Below, piece by piece: positions 33,473 to 41,338 of a DNA stretch of 64,000 bases. This DNA is from Nocardia mikamii NBRC 108933 (GTDB lineage Bacteria; Actinomycetota; Actinomycetes; Mycobacteriales; Mycobacteriaceae), in assembly GCF_001613505.1 (NCBI RefSeq), contig NZ_BDCM01000014.1:1-64000 (forward strand), in the 5' to 3' direction. Position numbers and translations under genes: made by a program. The notes under the pieces were generated by a model, which was given only the letters and a program-made list of their open reading frames with translations, searched no databases and was not told the DNA's origin. Every line of letters starts with the position of its first letter. The stretch's first letter is position 1.

Positions 33473-34882
33473 ATGCGGAAATGGCTCCCCTTGTTCGCGG
33501 CGTGCCTCGGCACGCTGATGCTGCTCATCGACGTCACCATCGTCAACGTCGCACTCCCCGACATCGCCGCCGATCTCGGCACCGGACTGTCGGGCCTGCA
33601 GTGGGTGGTCGACGGCTATGCGCTGGGCCTGGCCGCACTGCTGCTGGTCCTGGGCTCGTTCGCCGATCGGTTCGGCGCCAAGCCCACCTATCTCGCCGGC
33701 CTCGTGGTTTTCGCCGCCGCCTCACTGGCCTGCGGACTGGCCCAGTCCTCGACCCTGCTGGTGGCGGCGCGGGCCGTGCAGGGCATCGGCGGTGCGGCCA
33801 TGTTCGCGACCACGCTGTCGTTGCTGCACGCCACCTACACCGGCCGTGATCGCGGCACCGCGTTCGGCGCCTGGGGCGCGGTCGCGGGTGCGGCCGCCGG
33901 CATCGGTGTGGTGCTCGGCGGGGTGCTGACCGACCTGCTGTCCTGGCGCTGGATCTTCCTGGTGAACCTGCCGATCGCGGCCGTCACCATCGCGCTGTCG
34001 CTGTACGCCTTCGGTCCCTCGCCGCGCCGCCCCGGCCGCGGCGTGGACCTCGCCGGGATGGCCGCCTTCGCCGTCGCGGCGACCGCGCTGACCTACGGCA
34101 TCATCCGGGGCGGGGAGGACGGGTGGGGCGACGGCGCGTCGGTCGCCACGCTGATCCTCGGCGCGATCGCGATCGGCTGCTTCGTCCTCGTCGAATCACG
34201 CAGCGCCACACCGATGTTCCCGCTCGCGCTGCTGCGCAACCGGGAGTTCGCGGCCACCCTGGTGGCGGCGGCGGGTTTCAATTTCGCCGCCTTCGCGAGC
34301 AGCCCCCTCATCTCCCTGTGGCTGCAGCAGCCGTTGCAGCTCAGCCCGCTGCGCGCGGGTCTGTCCATGCTGCCGATGGCGGCGACGGCGTTCGTGGTAT
34401 CGGGCGCGTTCGGACGGTGGCTGCACGACGCGGCACCCCGCTGGACCATCGGCGGCGGCTTGGTGATCACCGGCATCGGCGCGGGATTGCTGGGCGTGAT
34501 CGATGACGGATCGACCTGGAGCGCACTACTTTTCGGCTACGTGGTGATCGGCATCGGCATCGGTGTGCTCGCGCCGCCGCTGGTGGCGGTCGCGATGGCC
34601 GCGGTGCCCCCGCAGCAGAGCGGAACGGCGGCCGGAGCGGTCAATACCGCCCGCCAACTGGGCCTCGCCCTCGGGGTCGCGGTACTCGGCACGGTATTCC
34701 GCAGCGCGGCCGGCGAGGGCCGGAACACGGTGTCGCAGTTCGTATCCGGGCTCGACGCCGCAGTCGCCGTGGCGGCGGGTGTGGGCATCGTTCTCGGCCT
34801 CCTCGCCTTCGTCCTGTTCCGACCGCGTACCCGGAGCGCCGAGACGGCGGAACCGGCCGCCGCCGAGATCCCGGTCCGCTGA
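33473..34882 (+). CDS. DHA2-family MFS efflux transporter
   Basis: A 469-residue proton-coupled exporter with about 14 helices. Helix 1 carries LMLLIDVTIVNVALPDIAAD, then LQWVVDGYALGLAALLLVLG, the motif A loop GSFADRFGAKPTYLAG, and AWGAVAGAAAGIGVVLGGVL (motif C). GGAGGTCGCC precedes the ATG at 33473, so that start was chosen over an earlier in-frame one. The divergent Lrp-type gene is its probable regulator. Substrate unknown; such pumps commonly export drugs or dyes. Confidence 0.9.
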   Translation: MRKWLPLFAACLGTLMLLIDVTIVNVALPDIAADLGTGLSGLQWVVDGYALGLAALLLVLGSFADRFGAKPTYLAGLVVFAAASLACGLAQSSTLLVAARAVQGIGGAAMFATTLSLLHATYTGRDRGTAFGAWGAVAGAAAGIGVVLGGVLTDLLSWRWIFLVNLPIAAVTIALSLYAFGPSPRRPGRGVDLAGMAAFAVAATALTYGIIRGGEDGWGDGASVATLILGAIAIGCFVLVESRSATPMFPLALLRNREFAATLVAAAGFNFAAFASSPLISLWLQQPLQLSPLRAGLSMLPMAATAFVVSGAFGRWLHDAAPRWTIGGGLVITGIGAGLLGVIDDGSTWSALLFGYVVIGIGIGVLAPPLVAVAMAAVPPQQSGTAAGAVNTARQLGLALGVAVLGTVFRSAAGEGRNTVSQFVSGLDAAVAVAAGVGIVLGLLAFVLFRPRTRSAETAEPAAAEIPVR

Positions 34883-34890
34883 ATCTGCAC

Positions 34891-34948
34891 CGCCGCGGCG
34901 CGGTACCGATTCCGCGCCGCGGCGCAGTACCGATTCCGCGCCGCGGTG
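34891..34948. terminator. Tandem-repeat hairpins between convergent genes
   Basis: A 24-bp unit occurs twice (34891..34914, 34915..34938) with a partial third copy. Adjacent copies pair with each other: 34891..34903 and 34912..34924 form a perfect 13-bp stem around TACCGATT, and a second, one-mismatch stem can form with the third copy. The 86-bp gap lies between two convergent genes, so it likely terminates both. Confidence 0.75.
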
Positions 34949-34968
34949 CCCATCCGGTGAAGGTGCGC

Positions 34969-35442
34969 TCACCCTTCGGGGCCGAGCCCCGCCGGCAGTC
35001 GCGGCGGGGTTCCCTGAGTCCAGGTGATGCGCAGCGACGACGCCCGGATCCGCCAGCCGTCGGCCGTCCGGGCCAATTCGTTGTCGGCATGACCCGCGGA
35101 GATGAACACCGCCTCGGAACCGTCGGCGAGCACATGGGTGCTGAGCTGAGCGCCGCGCGCCGTGGCGCGGTCGCCGTCGAGTTCGATCACCGCGTTGGTC
35201 CCCAGATGGACGGTCCGGTCGAACAGTGCCATTCCGCGCCGGATGTGCGCGAGTACGGCGTCGCGGCCGCGGACGGTGCCGATCGGCATCTCCGCGACCG
35301 CGTCCTCGGTGTAGTAGGCCCGCGCCCACCGATCGTCGAATACGCCGTCGTCGAGCGACCGCAGATAGCGGTCCAGCAGGTCGGTTATCTCGGACCGGTC
35401 CAGTAGTTCCCGAATCCGGTTCTCGGTGATCTCGGTATCCAT
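34969..35442 (-). CDS. NTF2/SnoaL-like protein
   Basis: A 157-residue protein of the NTF2-like fold. NRIRELLDRSEITDLLDRYL and SLDDGVFDDRWARAYYTEDA are the family opening; VRGRDAVLAHIRRGMALFDR and TVHLGTNAVIELDGDRATAR complete the cone-shaped sheet. Such proteins are isomerases, dehydratases or ligand carriers; several have a catalytic Asp-His pair in the cavity, which cannot be confirmed here. AGGGTGG precedes the ATG at 35442. It is convergent with the efflux gene. Confidence 0.82.
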   Translation of the reverse strand: MDTEITENRIRELLDRSEITDLLDRYLRSLDDGVFDDRWARAYYTEDAVAEMPIGTVRGRDAVLAHIRRGMALFDRTVHLGTNAVIELDGDRATARGAQLSTHVLADGSEAVFISAGHADNELARTADGWRIRASSLRITWTQGTPPRLPAGLGPEG

Positions 35443-35509
35443 GTGACCACCCTGCAACCTCGAGCGAGCTCGAGGTCAAGGCCGCTGTGACGCAGTCGAC
35501 CGCTACCGG

Positions 35510-35704
35510 TCACCAGCGGTTCTTCGGTACGTCGAATTCGGCGCACAGGGCACGCCAGACCTCGCGGGGGTCGACACCGTCCTCGATCGCCTGGGAGCCG
35601 GTACGGCCGTTCATCGAGGGCAGGACATGATCGGCCAGCAGCAGGTCGCCGCGGGCGACGCCGAATTCGGTATGCAAGAGTTCCTGAAATTCAGTCAACC
35701 GCAC
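35510..35704 (-). CDS. DUF3046 family protein
   Basis: A 64-residue acidic protein with the DUF3046 pattern: LTEFQELLHTEFGVARGDLL near the start and ALCAEFDVPKNRW at the end, with GVDPREVWR between. It is conserved next to recA/recX in mycolic-acid actinomycetes (Rv2738c as I recall), which fits this location. The start is GTG at 35704. Function is unknown. The glycosyltransferase gene lies immediately upstream on the same strand. Confidence 0.85.
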   Translation of the reverse strand: MRLTEFQELLHTEFGVARGDLLLADHVLPSMNGRTGSQAIEDGVDPREVWRALCAEFDVPKNRW

Positions 35705-35750
35705 CGTGCCGAGGGTACCGGTCGCCTGCGCACCGTCGACGGTGGCGCGG

Positions 35751-36914
35751 TCAGCTCGCGCGCGCTCGGTCCAGAGTGCGGTGACAGATGTCGATCGGAT
35801 CGGCGACATCGGAGGCGGTGGCCGCGGCCGCCGCAGCGGCCTTGCGATAGGACTCGTCGCCGAGGACGGTGCGCACCGCCGCGCGCAGCGATTCGGGAGT
35901 GAAGGGCCGCACCAGCAGCGAACTACCTTGACGGACGGCACGATTGGCGAGCTCCCATTGGTCGCCACCACCGGGCACGGTCACGATCGGCACGCCGGCG
36001 AGCAGAGTTTTGGCCAGCAACCCGTGCCCTCCGCCGCCCACCACCACGGCGGCATGGCGCAACAACTCGTCCTGCCGTCCCAGCCCTGCCGTCGCCCACG
36101 GCGGAAGGTCCTCCGGCGGCGTATCGAGCATCGAGATCGCGACGCGCACATCGCTGTCCGCGAGCGCCTCCAGCGCACCGGTCGCCAGATCACCGAATCC
36201 GGTCCGGGCCGTGGACGGCGCGACCACGACCAGCGGCCGGTCACCGGGTGGCGGCGCCAGCACCTCCGACGTCGGCTCCCACAGCAGCGGCCCCACCACG
36301 TGCGCGTCCTCCGGCCAATCCGGCCGATCGACCTCCAGAGCGGGCAGTGTGGCGATCAACCGGGCATCGGGGCCGGGATCCAGCTCCGGCAGCCCCACGC
36401 TCGCCCGCGCCGCCCCTCGCTGCCGGTCGCCGCGGGTGATCGCGCGCGCGGTCAGCCCGCGCAGCACCGTATCGCGCATCCGCCCACGCAGACCCTCACC
36501 CGGAGCGAGCCCACTGCCGATGGGCGGCAACGCTTTCGACGGCAGATACAGCGGATGCGGCGACAGCTCGACCCACGGCACCCCCAGCCGCTCGGCGGCC
36601 ATCCCCCCGCCGGCGGTGAGCACATCCGAGACCACCAACTCCGGCAACATCGCACTGAGGTCGGGCAGGATCTCCGAGGAGATATGGGCCGCTCGGTCAT
36701 GGATGCGCGCACCCGCGTCGGCGTCGTCGTCCTGCGGGCGCGGCGCCAAACCCTTCAACCGCCGCACCGCGATCCCCGCCTCGCGCGCCGCGTCGAACCA
36801 GCGCGGACTGGTGAACAACACCGGATCATCGCCGGCCTGGAGAAACCGCAGGCACAGCGCGATCGCCGGAAACGCATGACCCGGATCCGGACCCGCGACG
36901 ACAGCCACTCGCAT
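35751..36914 (-). CDS. GT-B glycosyltransferase (UGT/MGT-like)
   Basis: A 387-residue glycosyltransferase. The N-terminal Rossmann domain begins MRVAVVAGPDPGHAFPAIAL, a typical UGT/MGT opening with His near residue 13. The C-terminal nucleotide-sugar site reads HAAVVVGGGGHGLLAKTLLA then GVPIVTVPGGGDQWELANRA, matching the H-G-G-x-G-T-type loop and the D/E-Q ligand of the family. It probably adds a sugar to a lipid or small molecule. Two ATGs (36914 and 36926) are possible. A similar gene lies next to the DUF3046 gene in mycobacteria (Rv2739c as I recall). Confidence 0.85.
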   Translation of the reverse strand: MRVAVVAGPDPGHAFPAIALCLRFLQAGDDPVLFTSPRWFDAAREAGIAVRRLKGLAPRPQDDDADAGARIHDRAAHISSEILPDLSAMLPELVVSDVLTAGGGMAAERLGVPWVELSPHPLYLPSKALPPIGSGLAPGEGLRGRMRDTVLRGLTARAITRGDRQRGAARASVGLPELDPGPDARLIATLPALEVDRPDWPEDAHVVGPLLWEPTSEVLAPPPGDRPLVVVAPSTARTGFGDLATGALEALADSDVRVAISMLDTPPEDLPPWATAGLGRQDELLRHAAVVVGGGGHGLLAKTLLAGVPIVTVPGGGDQWELANRAVRQGSSLLVRPFTPESLRAAVRTVLGDESYRKAAAAAAATASDVADPIDICHRTLDRARAS

Positions 36915-37022
36915 GCGCCCCACCATGCCATACCCCGTCACCACCCGATGCCGGGCGGGCACAGCTACCCGACGGTCATGAACGCCGCCCGAGCCGATCG
37001 TGGCCGCTCACAGTACCGGCGA

Positions 37023-37796
37023 TCAGTCGGCGAAGTGGTAAAGCTCGAACCCGACCGCCCGCTCGGCGGCGAAACCGGCGTGCGGCCCCGTGGCCCGATC
37101 CACGATGGCGCGAGCCTGATCGGCTACCGGCTCGTCACTGAGCGCGCTCAGGTAGCGGCTGTGCTGCATCAGCGAATCCACCGCCGCCCGAACGGTATCG
37201 GTGACGTCCACGGCATGCGTCACCACCGGACCCACCACCGCGGCCCAGCGCGGCGTCCAGATCGGCAATTCGTTCAGCTCCGGAAAGATCCATTCGTTGC
37301 CCGCATCCGAGATAGCGTCCAGCGCACTGCGCCCCACCGCGCGATGATCGGCGCTGTTCGCATGTCCGGGCGCCCACGTGTCGCCGAAGTTGAACAACAC
37401 CACCATCTCCGGACGATGCCGCCGGATCGCCGCGGCCAGATCGCGGCGCAGACCGAGCCCACCCTCGATGCGCCCGTCCGGATAGCCCAGGAACTCCACC
37501 TTCTCGACACCGACCGCGCGCGCCGAAGCGATCTCCTCCTGCTGCCGCAACGGGCCGCACTCGGCCGGCGGCAGGCCGGCGATCCCGGCCTCACCGCTGG
37601 TGGCCAGCAGATACCGGATGTCCTTGCCTTGCTTCGTCCAGCGAGCCACCGCGGCCGCGGCACCGTACTCGATATCGTCGGGATGGGCGACGATCACCAG
37701 ACCGCGCTGCCAATCCTCGGGTAGTTGGGGGGTAATCTCGGCCTCCGTGTTCGATTGCGTCGGCTCCGTCGCCGCGGGTTCTCGGCCGCGAACCAC
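37023..37796 (-). CDS. PIG-L family deacetylase
   Basis: A 257-residue zinc-dependent N-deacetylase of the LmbE/MshB type. Zinc ligands are in VIVAHPDDIEYGAAAAVARW (His38, Asp41) and in the downstream NSADHRAVGRSALDA (an H-x-x-D-H-like block). ATSGEAGIAGLPPAECGPLR is the usual second segment. It may deacetylate an N-acetylglucosaminyl or similar compound; it is shorter than, and not clearly, MshB or Mca. The start is taken at GTG 37796, but a GTG at 37838 with GGAG nearby is possible. A terminator lies just upstream. Confidence 0.83.
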   Translation of the reverse strand: MVRGREPAATEPTQSNTEAEITPQLPEDWQRGLVIVAHPDDIEYGAAAAVARWTKQGKDIRYLLATSGEAGIAGLPPAECGPLRQQEEIASARAVGVEKVEFLGYPDGRIEGGLGLRRDLAAAIRRHRPEMVVLFNFGDTWAPGHANSADHRAVGRSALDAISDAGNEWIFPELNELPIWTPRWAAVVGPVVTHAVDVTDTVRAAVDSLMQHSRYLSALSDEPVADQARAIVDRATGPHAGFAAERAVGFELYHFAD

Positions 37797-37862
37797 GAGG
37801 GTGCACCGGCAGCGAAACGCTAGCACGACGTGGGTCACCGCTCCGCCATCGCGAAACAGCAA

Positions 37863-37894
37863 CGGGCCGTTCGGCTTTCGTACCGAACGGCCCG
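37863..37894 (-). terminator. Terminator 3' of the small membrane protein gene
   Basis: A perfect 12-bp stem CGGGCCGTTCGG (37863..37874) / CCGAACGGCCCG (37883..37894) with an 8-nt loop follows 13 bp after the stop of the gene at 37907 and precedes the deacetylase gene. Confidence 0.8.
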
Positions 37895-37906
37895 GGTGGT
37901 GACTCG

Positions 37907-38080
37907 CTACAGTTTGGTGACCGTCGACTTGTTCGAGCCGGAGACAGCCTTGTACAGCAGGTACAGGCCGAAGACCACGACGCTGATCATCAGGATCGGG
38001 AACAGCGCCTTGACCAGCGCGCCGATCACGATCAGCGCCAGCCACACGAGCGCGACGACGCCCAGAATCTTCCAGAACAT
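37907..38080 (-). CDS. Small membrane protein
   Basis: A 57-residue protein whose body is hydrophobic: FWKILGVVALVWLALIVIGA, then FPILMISVVVFGLYLLYKAV, with a short polar tail (SGSNKSTVTKL). Two transmembrane helices are likely. The ATG at 38080 follows GGGAGG by seven bases; an ATG at 38086 is too close to the site. It lies downstream of pspM on the same strand with about 210 bp between, and ends in a strong terminator. Its role is unknown; location beside the phage-shock genes suggests the envelope. Confidence 0.72.
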   Translation of the reverse strand: MFWKILGVVALVWLALIVIGALVKALFPILMISVVVFGLYLLYKAVSGSNKSTVTKL

Positions 38081-38291
38081 GTCCATTCCTCCCGAAGGTT
38101 TCCGAACCGCCGTCAGCGCGATCCGACTCCTCCATACTGTCAACTCGGCGCCGGAAAATCACCAGGTCACGACCGATATCCGGGAAATCTCAGGGTGAAC
38201 CCCTAGCCGGATCACCCGCAAGGATCGGTCCGCGAACCGGATATCACCCGTCGCGGCCGCGAAGGACCGGATGCCGCCGGGGCGGCCGCGT

Positions 38292-39755
38292 TCAGTGCCG
38301 GTCGGCGAGGTCGGTGAGCGCCTGGGCCCAGCCGTCCAGGCGGTCGGCCGCCTCGCGCAAGGTGAACATGGCCCAGCCGAAGTCGTCCGCCGGTGCCGCG
38401 ACTTCGCTCGCTCCGGCCGCCAGCATCTGACCGGCCGCGGCGACGAGCCGCTCGTACTCGGTCACGCCGGCTTCCAGCCGCTCGACCATCGCGCCCGATT
38501 GCTGCCGCAACCCCGCCCCGGCATGCGAGGTCGCGACCACCTCGAGCGCCTTCTCCATCGCCGCGATGTCACCGGCGAGAGCATGCAGCGCGGCCGCCCC
38601 GGAGTCCGCGGTCGCCACGGTGTCGGCGAAATCGTCGGCCGGCACTCGGCCGCTCGCCTCGATCTGACGGCCGAGAGCGTGAAAAGCCCGTTCCGCCCGG
38701 ACCAGCCGGGCGATGGGCGCCCGCGCCGCGGACTGCACCGCGGGCAGCCGGCGCGGTACGAACGCCGCGGGCGGCAAGGGGTTTCGACGCAACTCCAGGT
38801 ATCGGCGGGTACTCACCGCAGCGCCGGTCACCAGCGCGGCCGCCCCGCCGCCGACCACGACAACCGCCCAGGCTGGTGCCGAGATCGCCACCAGTCCGGC
38901 CGTTCCCAGCGCGGTCACACCCGAGGCCGCGCTCCAGCGAAGGCTGCGCCGCCGCACCCGCCGCCGGCGGCGAAGTTCCCGCTCTCGCGGGTCGGCCCAC
39001 TTCCGGACCGCGTGCAAGGCGAATTCCCCGGCGTCGCGCAATGCGCCCGGAACCCGCCTGGCGCGTGCGAGCTGATCGTCCTCGGTCGGGCTGTGGGTCG
39101 AAGGATTCCGAAACGCGCTCGGGCCGGACGGACGACGGCGCTCGCGCGGGTTTCCACCGGCTCCGCGTGGTCCGGTGTGCGACCCGGCGGCGGGTCCACT
39201 GTCCGGTTCATGGGTTTCGTGGATGACGCCGTGAACGCGGGGGCTGGCCGTGTCCGATGCGCGATCGACTGTCGGTCGGCCGCCGTCGGATTCGATATCG
39301 GGGGCCATACCGCGCCGGCGAGACCGGCGGCCGGGCGGCGCCGGCCGACGACCGCGCAGCATCCCGCGGCGCTCGGCCCGGGAGCGCCGGTCCGCGCCCG
39401 TATCGTCCCCTGCGCCGGATGCGACCTCGGATGAGCGACGTCGCGCGGCACCGCTGTCGGGCCGCGCGGACACAGCGGACCCGGTCATGCCCGGCGGGGA
39501 AGGATCCTCGACTCCGGTCGCAGCGCTTTCCGTGGGAGCCGGCGTAGGCGGGACCGTACCGGAAACCCGATGCCGCTCAATGGATTCGGCGATCGACTGC
39601 CACGCGGCCGCGTCGGCGACGGGTGGAGCGGTCCGCGCCGCATCGGCCGACGGCGCGGCGGAGGCGGGCGGCGCGGACGCGGCGCTGCGAGCAGATCGCG
39701 ACCAGGGCCGCGCACGGGTCGGCGCGGGCTCGTTACCTGCCCGCGTACGCCCCAT
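38292..39755 (-). CDS. pspM: Phage shock membrane protein PspM with long N-terminal extension
   Basis: A 487-residue protein. The C-terminal half matches PspM (Rv2743c as I recall): a basic juxtamembrane region (DPRERELRRRRRVRRRSLRW), two adjacent hydrophobic helices at about residues 285-320 (VTALGTAGLVAISAPAWAV; VVVVGGGAAALVTGAAV), then a helical cytoplasmic domain ending WAQALTDLADRH. The N-terminal 250 residues are Ser/Arg/Pro-rich and low in structure, making it almost twice the mycobacterial length. It lies 32 bp after pspA on the same strand. In mycobacteria PspM and PspN anchor PspA at the membrane during envelope stress. Confidence 0.78.
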   Translation of the reverse strand: MGRTRAGNEPAPTRARPWSRSARSAASAPPASAAPSADAARTAPPVADAAAWQSIAESIERHRVSGTVPPTPAPTESAATGVEDPSPPGMTGSAVSARPDSGAARRRSSEVASGAGDDTGADRRSRAERRGMLRGRRPAPPGRRSRRRGMAPDIESDGGRPTVDRASDTASPRVHGVIHETHEPDSGPAAGSHTGPRGAGGNPRERRRPSGPSAFRNPSTHSPTEDDQLARARRVPGALRDAGEFALHAVRKWADPRERELRRRRRVRRRSLRWSAASGVTALGTAGLVAISAPAWAVVVVGGGAAALVTGAAVSTRRYLELRRNPLPPAAFVPRRLPAVQSAARAPIARLVRAERAFHALGRQIEASGRVPADDFADTVATADSGAAALHALAGDIAAMEKALEVVATSHAGAGLRQQSGAMVERLEAGVTEYERLVAAAGQMLAAGASEVAAPADDFGWAMFTLREAADRLDGWAQALTDLADRH

Positions 39756-39787
39756 CTGCCCAGCCTTCCGATCGACCCGCGACGCGC

Positions 39788-40600
39788 TTACTGCTGCGCG
39801 GCCTGGCCCTTGTTCACCTGCGGCTGAGCCGGGTTGGCGATGGACTGACCGGCGGAGTCACCCGACGGCAGCGCGTCGCCGCGCATGGAGGCGCGAATCT
39901 GCTCGAGGCGGTTGTGGCCGGCCATCTGCACGCTGGCCTGCTGCACCTCCATCATGCGGCCCTGCACGGTGTTCTGCGCGAGCTCGGCGGCGCCCAGCGC
40001 GTTGGCGTAGCGACGCTCGATCTTCTCGCGCACCGCATCCAGGCTGGGGGTGCTGCCGGGGGCGGACAGCGTCGAATCCATCTGCTGCAGCGAGGCGGAG
40101 ACCTGCTCCTGCATCTTGGCCTGCTCGAGCTGGCTGAGCAGCTTGGTGCGCTCGGCGACCTTCTGCTGCAGCAGCATGGCGTTCTGTTCGACCGCCTTCT
40201 TGGCCTGGGCGGCGGCCTGCAGCGACTGGTCGTGCAGCACCTTCAGGTCCTCGACGGACTGTTCGGCGGTGACCAGCTGGGCGGCGAACGCCTCGGCGGC
40301 GTTGGTGTACTGGATCGCCTTGTCGGTGTCGCCGGCGGCGTTGGCCTGGTCGGCCAGCTGGACGGCCTGGCGGGCGTTGGCGTTGAGCTTCTCGACCTCG
40401 TCGAGCTGACGGTTGAGCTTCATCTCCAGCTGGCGCTGGTTACCGATCACCGACGCCGCCTGCTGCGACAGGGCCTGGTGCTGACGCTGGGCTTCCTCGA
40501 TAGCCTGCTGAATCTGCACCTTCGGATCCGCATGCTCCTCGATCTTCGAATCGAAGAGGGCCATCAGGTACTTCCAGGCCTTCACGAACGGATTAGCCAT
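39788..40600 (-). CDS. pspA: Phage shock protein PspA
   Basis: A 270-residue peripheral membrane protein of the PspA/Vipp1 family. It begins MANPFVKAWKYLMALFDSKI, the amphipathic lipid-sensing helix, followed by a long coiled coil (KVQIQQAIEEAQRQHQALSQ through RMMEVQQASVQM) and a Gln/Pro-rich tail. It assembles into large rings or rods that support a damaged membrane. The ATG at 40600 is the conserved start. Upstream lie a candidate ClgR site and a shared motif with the clgR leader, consistent with ClgR-controlled expression known in mycobacteria. Confidence 0.93.
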   Translation of the reverse strand: MANPFVKAWKYLMALFDSKIEEHADPKVQIQQAIEEAQRQHQALSQQAASVIGNQRQLEMKLNRQLDEVEKLNANARQAVQLADQANAAGDTDKAIQYTNAAEAFAAQLVTAEQSVEDLKVLHDQSLQAAAQAKKAVEQNAMLLQQKVAERTKLLSQLEQAKMQEQVSASLQQMDSTLSAPGSTPSLDAVREKIERRYANALGAAELAQNTVQGRMMEVQQASVQMAGHNRLEQIRASMRGDALPSGDSAGQSIANPAQPQVNKGQAAQQ

Positions 40601-40658
40601 CGATTGATCCCGCCTCCATCTGACTACGCCGCGCCCCAGCACGGCGGCGGTGCGCGAC

Positions 40659-40672
40659 CGTCACGCACCCCT
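40659..40672 (-). promoter_or_regulatory. 14-bp leader motif shared with clgR
   Basis: On the minus strand this reads AGGGGTGCGTGACG, 59 bp before the pspA start. The same motif with one base changed (AGGGGTGCGTCACG) occurs at 41244..41257, 53 bp before the clgR start. The similar placement suggests a shared regulator or sigma-factor leader. Confidence 0.45.
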
Positions 40673-40726
40673 GTGTCCCTATCCTCCACGGCGTCGGATC
40701 CGGGCTGCCGAACCACCCGTAACCGA

Positions 40727-40737
40727 CGCTTACAGAG
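40727..40737 (-). promoter_or_regulatory. Candidate ClgR-binding site
   Basis: The sequence CGCTTACAGAG matches the actinobacterial ClgR core CGCYNANRGCG at nine of its eleven written positions as far as I can align it by eye (last CG partly lost). It lies about 127 bp upstream of the pspA start, between pspA and the clgR terminator. Assignment is tentative. Confidence 0.4.
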
Positions 40738-40768
40738 AATCTATCGGTTTCCGCTCCGTCGTACAGCC

Positions 40769-40795
40769 CTGCCGGCGCCCATCCGGCGCCGGCAG
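40769..40795 (-). terminator. Terminator 3' of clgR
   Basis: A perfect 11-bp stem CTGCCGGCGCC (40769..40779) / GGCGCCGGCAG (40785..40795) closes a CATCC loop, 25 bp after the clgR stop. It separates clgR from the pspA transcription unit. Confidence 0.8.
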
Positions 40796-40819
40796 TCGTG
40801 ATCGCCGGTTCGCGGCGAG

Positions 40820-41191
40820 TCACTTCGCTTGCACCAACACCAGTTTCTCGGCCTTCGGGGCCGGAATCACGATCCGGGTGTCTCCGGCGATCCCGGCGCG
40901 CGCCGACACGCTCGCCGCGGGTGTGGCGGCGGCCGTCTCCGGCGCGGGTGCCGGGGTGTCGGCGTCGGCCATGGTGGCGCTCACGTCGACCAGCACCTGC
41001 GACAGCGGCACGTCCAGCGCCTGGCAGATCGCGGCCAGCAGTTCGCTCGAGGCTTCTTTCCGGCCGCGTTCGACCTCGGACAGATAGCCCAGGCTCACGC
41101 GTGCCGACGTCGACACCTCGCGCAGGGTCCGGCTCTGGGCGATCCGAGCGCGCCGCAGACTCTCGCCGATGGCCTCTCGTAGCAGCGTCAT
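40820..41191 (-). CDS. clgR: Transcriptional regulator ClgR
   Basis: A 123-residue Cro/C1-type regulator. The HTH region covers about residues 5-70 (GESLRRARIAQSRTLREVST, then VSLGYLSEVERGRKEASSEL). A short Ala/Pro-rich linker leads to the tail IPAPKAEKLVLVQAK; the C terminus of ClgR in related species is a degradation signal for Clp proteases. ClgR activates clp protease genes and, in mycobacteria, the psp system. GTGAGGAG lies just before the ATG at 41191. Position next to pspA and pgsA matches mycobacteria. Confidence 0.92.
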   Translation of the reverse strand: MTLLREAIGESLRRARIAQSRTLREVSTSARVSLGYLSEVERGRKEASSELLAAICQALDVPLSQVLVDVSATMADADTPAPAPETAAATPAASVSARAGIAGDTRIVIPAPKAEKLVLVQAK

Positions 41192-41243
41192 CTCGTTCTC
41201 CTCACGTTCTCGCCTCACCGGGCCGAGCGCGACCGCCGTCGAG

Positions 41244-41257
41244 CGTGACGCACCCCT
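41244..41257 (-). promoter_or_regulatory. 14-bp leader motif in front of clgR
   Basis: Minus-strand AGGGGTGCGTCACG, 53 bp before the clgR start, matching 13 of 14 bases of the motif before pspA. A TGTAGAC sequence lies a few bases upstream and could be part of a -10 region. Role inferred. Confidence 0.42.
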
Positions 41258-41292
41258 CCGTCTACAGTGCCAACGTCGCACGCCACCCCGTT

Positions 41293-41312
41293 GGTTCCCG
41301 GGGGCGGGAACC
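41293..41312 (-). terminator. Terminator 3' of the CinA gene
   Basis: An 8-bp stem GGTTCCCG / CGGGAACC around GGGG (41293..41312) lies 26 bp after the CinA-family stop, ahead of the clgR promoter region. It would separate the pgsA-cinA unit from clgR. Confidence 0.65.
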
Positions 41313-41338
41313 GATCGGCATCCACCGGGCAGCCGTCG

